Below are positions 60,721-64,000 of a stretch of 64,000 nucleotides of DNA, piece by piece. A program made the position numbers and the translations under genes. A model generated the notes under the pieces. That model made no database searches, was not told where the DNA came from, and saw only the letters and a program-made list of their open reading frames with translations. Position 1 is the first letter of the stretch, and each line of letters opens with the position of its first letter. The stretch comes from JAEUHO01 sp046350655 (lineage in GTDB: Bacteria; Planctomycetota; PLA2; JAEUHO01): positions 62,001-126,000 of the forward strand of contig JAXMAB010000005.1 in assembly GCA_046350655.1 (NCBI GenBank), in the 5' to 3' direction.

Positions 60721-63700
60721 CGGGCCACCGTCGTCGCCGCGTCGGCGACCTTCCAGTCGAGGCGCTCCATGCGCATGGCTCCCGTGGGGCACCGCTCGGC
60801 GCACAGGCCGCAGCGGATGCAGGCGGTCTCGTCCTTCACCATCACGAGGTCGCGGTCGGGCCGAGCGAGGGACGCGAGGCCCGCCGGGTCGACGTCGCCC
60901 GCCGGCACGAGCGACAGGCACCGGTGCGGGCAGACGTCGGTGCACCGGCCGCAGGCGACGCACAGGTCGCCGTCGTAGATCGTCTGCACGTGGCACGCGA
61001 GGCAGCGCGACGCCTGCCGCCGCGCCTCGGGCTCGTCGTAGCCGCCCTCGACCTCGGCGACGCCCGTGCGGCGCGCGAGGTCGACGCACGACGGGTCCAC
61101 GCGCGGCAGCCGGTCGTAGTCGTCGGCCGGCGCGGCCTCGCGCGGGTGCACCTCGGAGAACGTCGCGACCCACGGCGGCAGGTGGTCGCCGCAGAGGTGG
61201 CGGTGCATGCTGCGCGCGGCGCGCTTGCCCTCGGCCACGGCCTCGATCAGCGTGCGCGGGCCGAACGCCGCGTCGCCGCCGGCGTAGACGCCCGGCAGCG
61301 TCGTCGCGAGCGTCTCGCGGTCGACCTCGATGAGGCCGTCCTTCGTGCGCCGCAGCTGCGTCGTCGGCCCGAGGTAGTCGAGGTCGGGCTCCTGCCCGAC
61401 GGCCAGGAACACGGTGTCCACGGGGATCGTCTCGGCGGCGTGCGCGCCGTAGACCGGCGCGTACCGCCCGCGGTCGTCGCGCAGCGACACCACCTCGGCC
61501 AGCTCGACGGCGACCACGCGGCCGTGCTCGCCGAGGATCCGGCGGACGCCGCGCAGCGGGTGGAACATCACGCCCTCGCGCTTCGCCTCCTCGACCTCCT
61601 CGCGGCCGTGGACGCTCTTCTGCGCGGGCCACTCGCCGAACGGCTGCCGGGCGACGACGTGGACCTCCTTCTGGATGCCCGTGAGCGCCGCGCGGAACGC
61701 GTTCGCGCCGGCCAGCGCGCGGTCGGGCCCCGTGGGCGCGCGCGCCGACGGCGGCTGGCCGCGGCGCGCCGTGCGCGCGACGTCGAGCGCCACGTTGCCG
61801 CCGCCGACCACGAGCACGCGGTCGCCGACCGTGGCGCGGTACGACGTGTTCACGTTGATGAGGAAGTCGATGGCGCGGACGACGCCGTCGAGGTCGCTGC
61901 CCTCCACCTCGAGGTCGCGGCCGCGGCCGGCGCCCGAGGCCAGGAACACCGCCTCGAAGCCCTCGTCGAACAGCCGCGAGAGCGGCCGCTCGGCCGACAG
62001 GCCCGCGCGCGTGCGCACCTCGACGCCGAGCTCGAGGATCGCGTCGATCTCGCGCTCCATGACCGCGCGCGGCAGGCGGTACTCGGGGATGCCGAGGCGC
62101 ATCATGCCGCCGAGCTGGTCCGTCGCCTCGAAGACGGTGACGCGGTGCCCGAGGAACGCGAGGTCGTGCGCGCACGCGAGGCCCGACGGCCCGCCCCCCA
62201 CCACCGCGACGCGCCGCCCCGAGCCCGTGCCCGCGCCGCGCTTCTTCAGGTGGCTGATGTAGGCCTCGCCCTCCATGCCCGGCGCGACGGACCCGTCGAG
62301 GACCGACGCGAGCCGCGGGTCGTCGCTCTCGGCGCCGAACTTCTCGGTGAGGAACCGCTTGAGCGGGCGGATGGCGACGGGTTCGTCGATCTTCCCGCGC
62401 CGGCACGCGTCCTCGCACGGCGCCGCGCACACGCGCCCGCACACCGACGCGAACGGGTTCGGGCCGCGCGCCACGCGGAAGGCCTCGGCGTCCTTCGCCT
62501 GCGCGATGAGCGTGACGTAGGCGCCGGCGTCGGTGCCGACGGGGCACGCGGCCGCGCACGGGACGTTGCGGTGGAACGCGTGCGCGTCGGGCACGGCGGC
62601 GGGGAACGGCGGCCCCGTGGGCACCACCGCCTCGCGCACCGCGTCGGGCCGGCGCGGCCGGATCCCCGCGGCGGTCCGCAGCGGCGCCACGTCGAGGCCC
62701 GCGCGCTCGAGCGCGTCGAGGGCGCGCCCGAACGTCTCGGGCTGCCACGGCGCGCTCACGTGCGCCTTCGACGCGGCGGAGAGGCGCAGCGCCTCGTCGC
62801 AGCGCCCGAGCAGGAGGCACGCCTGCGCGGCGTCGTAGTGGCTCCACGGCGCGTCCTCGGGCGGGCCGCCGCCGTCGAGCCCGGCCTGCGCGCCGCGGAT
62901 CGAGAGGACCTCCTCGAGGCGGGTCCGCTCGAGGGGGTCGAGCGTCGCGTGGCCGGCGTGGGCGGCGCGGAGCACCGCCACGGGCAACACGAGGTTCAGG
63001 TGCCCCTCCGACGCCGAGAGCGCGCGCTCGAGGAGCCCGAGGGCGTCGGCGCCCTCGCCGCGGCGGCTCTGCAGGAACCCGAGGCTCACGAGCGCGCGGT
63101 AGTCCGACGAGATCGTGACCGCGCGGCGCAGCGCGACCTCGGCCCCGTCGTCGCCTTCGCGGTCGAGCACGATGCCCAGCTCGCGCCACGCGGGCGCGCG
63201 CCCGGGCTCGAGCGCGACGACGCGCTCGAGGGCCGCGCGCGCCTCGGCCCAGTGCCCCGCCTCGCGCAGCAGCACGCCGCGCCGCAGCAGGAGGTCGGCC
63301 CCCTCGGGCTCCTCCGCGACGGCGGGCGCGAGCGCGTCGATGGCGCCGTTCAGGTCGTCCGCGTACAGCCGTCGCACCGCCGTCCGCAGCGCCGCGGCGA
63401 CGCCCGACGCCTCGCGCCGCCGCCGCGCGGCGAGCCGCGGCCGCGGCGCCACGCTGCCCGTCGCCTCGTTGCGCGCCCGCGCCCACGCGGCCAGCGTCGC
63501 GAGGCGCGCGATCTCGCGCCGCGCCTCCGCCGCGCCCTCGGGCGTCGTCGCGTCGTACGACCGCACCGCGAACGCGTGCAGGTCGAGCGGGAACGCGTCG
63601 CGCCCGTGGCGGAAGAACGCCACCGCCGAGGGCTGGATGCGCGCCTCCCACGCGAGCACGCGGAACAGCCGCGGGCCGACGTCGGCGAGGTCGGCGAGCA

Positions 63701-63902
63701 CGCCGCCGCCGAACAGCAGCAGGTCGACGACGTCGTCGGGGAGGTGCGACTCGGCGCGCAGCGGGTCGACGCGCGTGGGCTCGAGCGGCAGGCCGTCGGG
63801 CGCCGACGCCGCGCGCGCCGCGGCGAGGAACACGGTCTCCGCGCGCTCCGCGTGGGACGCGACGACGAGGCACCGACCGACCAGGTCCTCGACGGGGGCC
63901 AC
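60717..63902 (-). CDS. TPR / GltD-like flavoprotein / ferredoxin fusion
   Basis: A 1061-residue multidomain protein. Residues 1-170 are an unrecognised N-terminal domain, and 180-350 are TPR-like helices. From about 430 there is the 4Fe-4S domain of glutamate synthase small subunits (PCAAACPVGTDAG...GRVCAAPCEDACRRGKIDEPVAIRPLKRF). Then come FAD (VAVVGGGPSGLACAHDLAFLG) and NAD(P) (VLVVGGGNVALDVARTARRG) Rossmann motifs, and a C-terminal 2[4Fe-4S] ferredoxin (CVACGRCTDVCPH and CIRCGLCAERCPTG). First gene of a Rieske/cyt b operon, so it probably connects NAD(P)H or ferredoxin to the quinol complex. The GTG start has GGAGG upstream. I know of bc-complex operons with GltD-like subunits in anammox planctomycetes, but not this TPR fusion. 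Confidence 0.8.
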   Translation of the reverse strand: MAPVEDLVGRCLVVASHAERAETVFLAAARAASAPDGLPLEPTRVDPLRAESHLPDDVVDLLLFGGGVLADLADVGPRLFRVLAWEARIQPSAVAFFRHGRDAFPLDLHAFAVRSYDATTPEGAAEARREIARLATLAAWARARNEATGSVAPRPRLAARRRREASGVAAALRTAVRRLYADDLNGAIDALAPAVAEEPEGADLLLRRGVLLREAGHWAEARAALERVVALEPGRAPAWRELGIVLDREGDDGAEVALRRAVTISSDYRALVSLGFLQSRRGEGADALGLLERALSASEGHLNLVLPVAVLRAAHAGHATLDPLERTRLEEVLSIRGAQAGLDGGGPPEDAPWSHYDAAQACLLLGRCDEALRLSAASKAHVSAPWQPETFGRALDALERAGLDVAPLRTAAGIRPRRPDAVREAVVPTGPPFPAAVPDAHAFHRNVPCAAACPVGTDAGAYVTLIAQAKDAEAFRVARGPNPFASVCGRVCAAPCEDACRRGKIDEPVAIRPLKRFLTEKFGAESDDPRLASVLDGSVAPGMEGEAYISHLKKRGAGTGSGRRVAVVGGGPSGLACAHDLAFLGHRVTVFEATDQLGGMMRLGIPEYRLPRAVMEREIDAILELGVEVRTRAGLSAERPLSRLFDEGFEAVFLASGAGRGRDLEVEGSDLDGVVRAIDFLINVNTSYRATVGDRVLVVGGGNVALDVARTARRGQPPSARAPTGPDRALAGANAFRAALTGIQKEVHVVARQPFGEWPAQKSVHGREEVEEAKREGVMFHPLRGVRRILGEHGRVVAVELAEVVSLRDDRGRYAPVYGAHAAETIPVDTVFLAVGQEPDLDYLGPTTQLRRTKDGLIEVDRETLATTLPGVYAGGDAAFGPRTLIEAVAEGKRAARSMHRHLCGDHLPPWVATFSEVHPREAAPADDYDRLPRVDPSCVDLARRTGVAEVEGGYDEPEARRQASRCLACHVQTIYDGDLCVACGRCTDVCPHRCLSLVPAGDVDPAGLASLARPDRDLVMVKDETACIRCGLCAERCPTGAMRMERLDWKVADAATTVAR
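60869..60888 (+). repeat. GCGAGGCCCG dispersed repeat in the ferredoxin domain
   Basis: GGGACGCGAGGCCCGCCGGG, coding in antisense for DPAGLASLARP between the two 4Fe-4S motifs of the flavoprotein fusion, a loop that varies in length among ferredoxins. Confidence 0.65.
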
Positions 63903-64000
63903 GCGACGGATCCTCCGGACGACATCGCGATCCTACCCCTCGTCGGTCGTGCTCCCCCGGTCCGAACGCGGCGGTCCCGATGCGATGGAGGACCGGTCCC
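63903..64000. other. right-edge stretch upstream of the flavoprotein operon
   Basis: Holds the GGAGG ribosome site for the GTG at 63902 and presumably the operon promoter. No gene is visible before the window ends. Confidence 0.4.

Noticed and set aside
60960..61000. CLACH in the flavoprotein as a haem-binding CXXCH
   Set aside because: It lies within a block (SRCLACHVQTIYDG) typical of GltD/ferredoxin fusions, just before the ferredoxin Cys motifs, in a protein with no export signal, so covalent haem attachment is unlikely.

Overview
This is a very GC-rich window (about three quarters G+C by eye) with tightly packed genes, GC-biased third codon positions and many secreted or lipoprotein products. 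The mix points to a free-living heterotroph or respirer from a Planctomycetota- or Myxococcota-like lineage. It includes a DUF1800/DUF1501 pair, FG-GAP/IPT lipoproteins with poly-glycine after the lipobox, ExbD-plus-toroid proteins, an ECF sigma/anti-sigma/CHAT operon, multihaem cytochromes and a GltD-like bc-complex partner. This is inferred from gene content only. There is no rRNA, tRNA or CRISPR, and I see no integrase or transposase.

Layout. 1-2.8 kb: receiver-domain protein, small protein, secreted TPR protein. 3.1-9.2 kb: a five-gene translationally coupled operon of an octahaem cytochrome (tetrathionate-reductase family), a heptahaem cytochrome, a cytochrome b561-type subunit and two YeeE/YedE transporter halves, the second fused to a rhodanese fold and ending in Gly-Gly-Cys-Gly. 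It reads as a thiosulfate/tetrathionate uptake and electron-transfer system. 9.2-22 kb: sialate O-acetylesterase, sirtuin, phosphoribosyltransferase-hydrolase fusion, RRM protein, DUF423, TetR, sterol-desaturase family, dCache guanylate/adenylate cyclase, lipoproteins, exonuclease III. 22-32 kb: tandem FG-GAP lipoprotein paralogues, DUF1800, DUF1501 and a Cys-rich secreted protein. 32-43 kb: two ExbD-toroid paralogues, a TPR/zinc-ribbon protein, flavin reductase, DUF4382 lipoprotein, orphan FtsX permease, dodecin, methyltransferase. 43-48.4 kb: sigma factor, anti-sigma, CHAT-TPR protein in one operon. 48.6-56.5 kb: HNH endonuclease, lipoprotein, esterase and membrane/secreted proteins. 56.6-63.9 kb: an operon of a TPR-GltD-like iron-sulfur flavoprotein, Rieske, cytochrome b, tetrahaem cytochrome c and tryptophanase.

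Three window-wide signals are not gene products. (1) A dispersed short repeat with core GCGAGGCCCG occurs 25 times, mostly between genes and often as inverted pairs. (2) Many genes appear leaderless, with a TANNNT-like -10 box six bases before the start codon. (3) Terminators share related GACGGCCGGGGC arms. A second, 54-bp intergenic repeat occurs twice.
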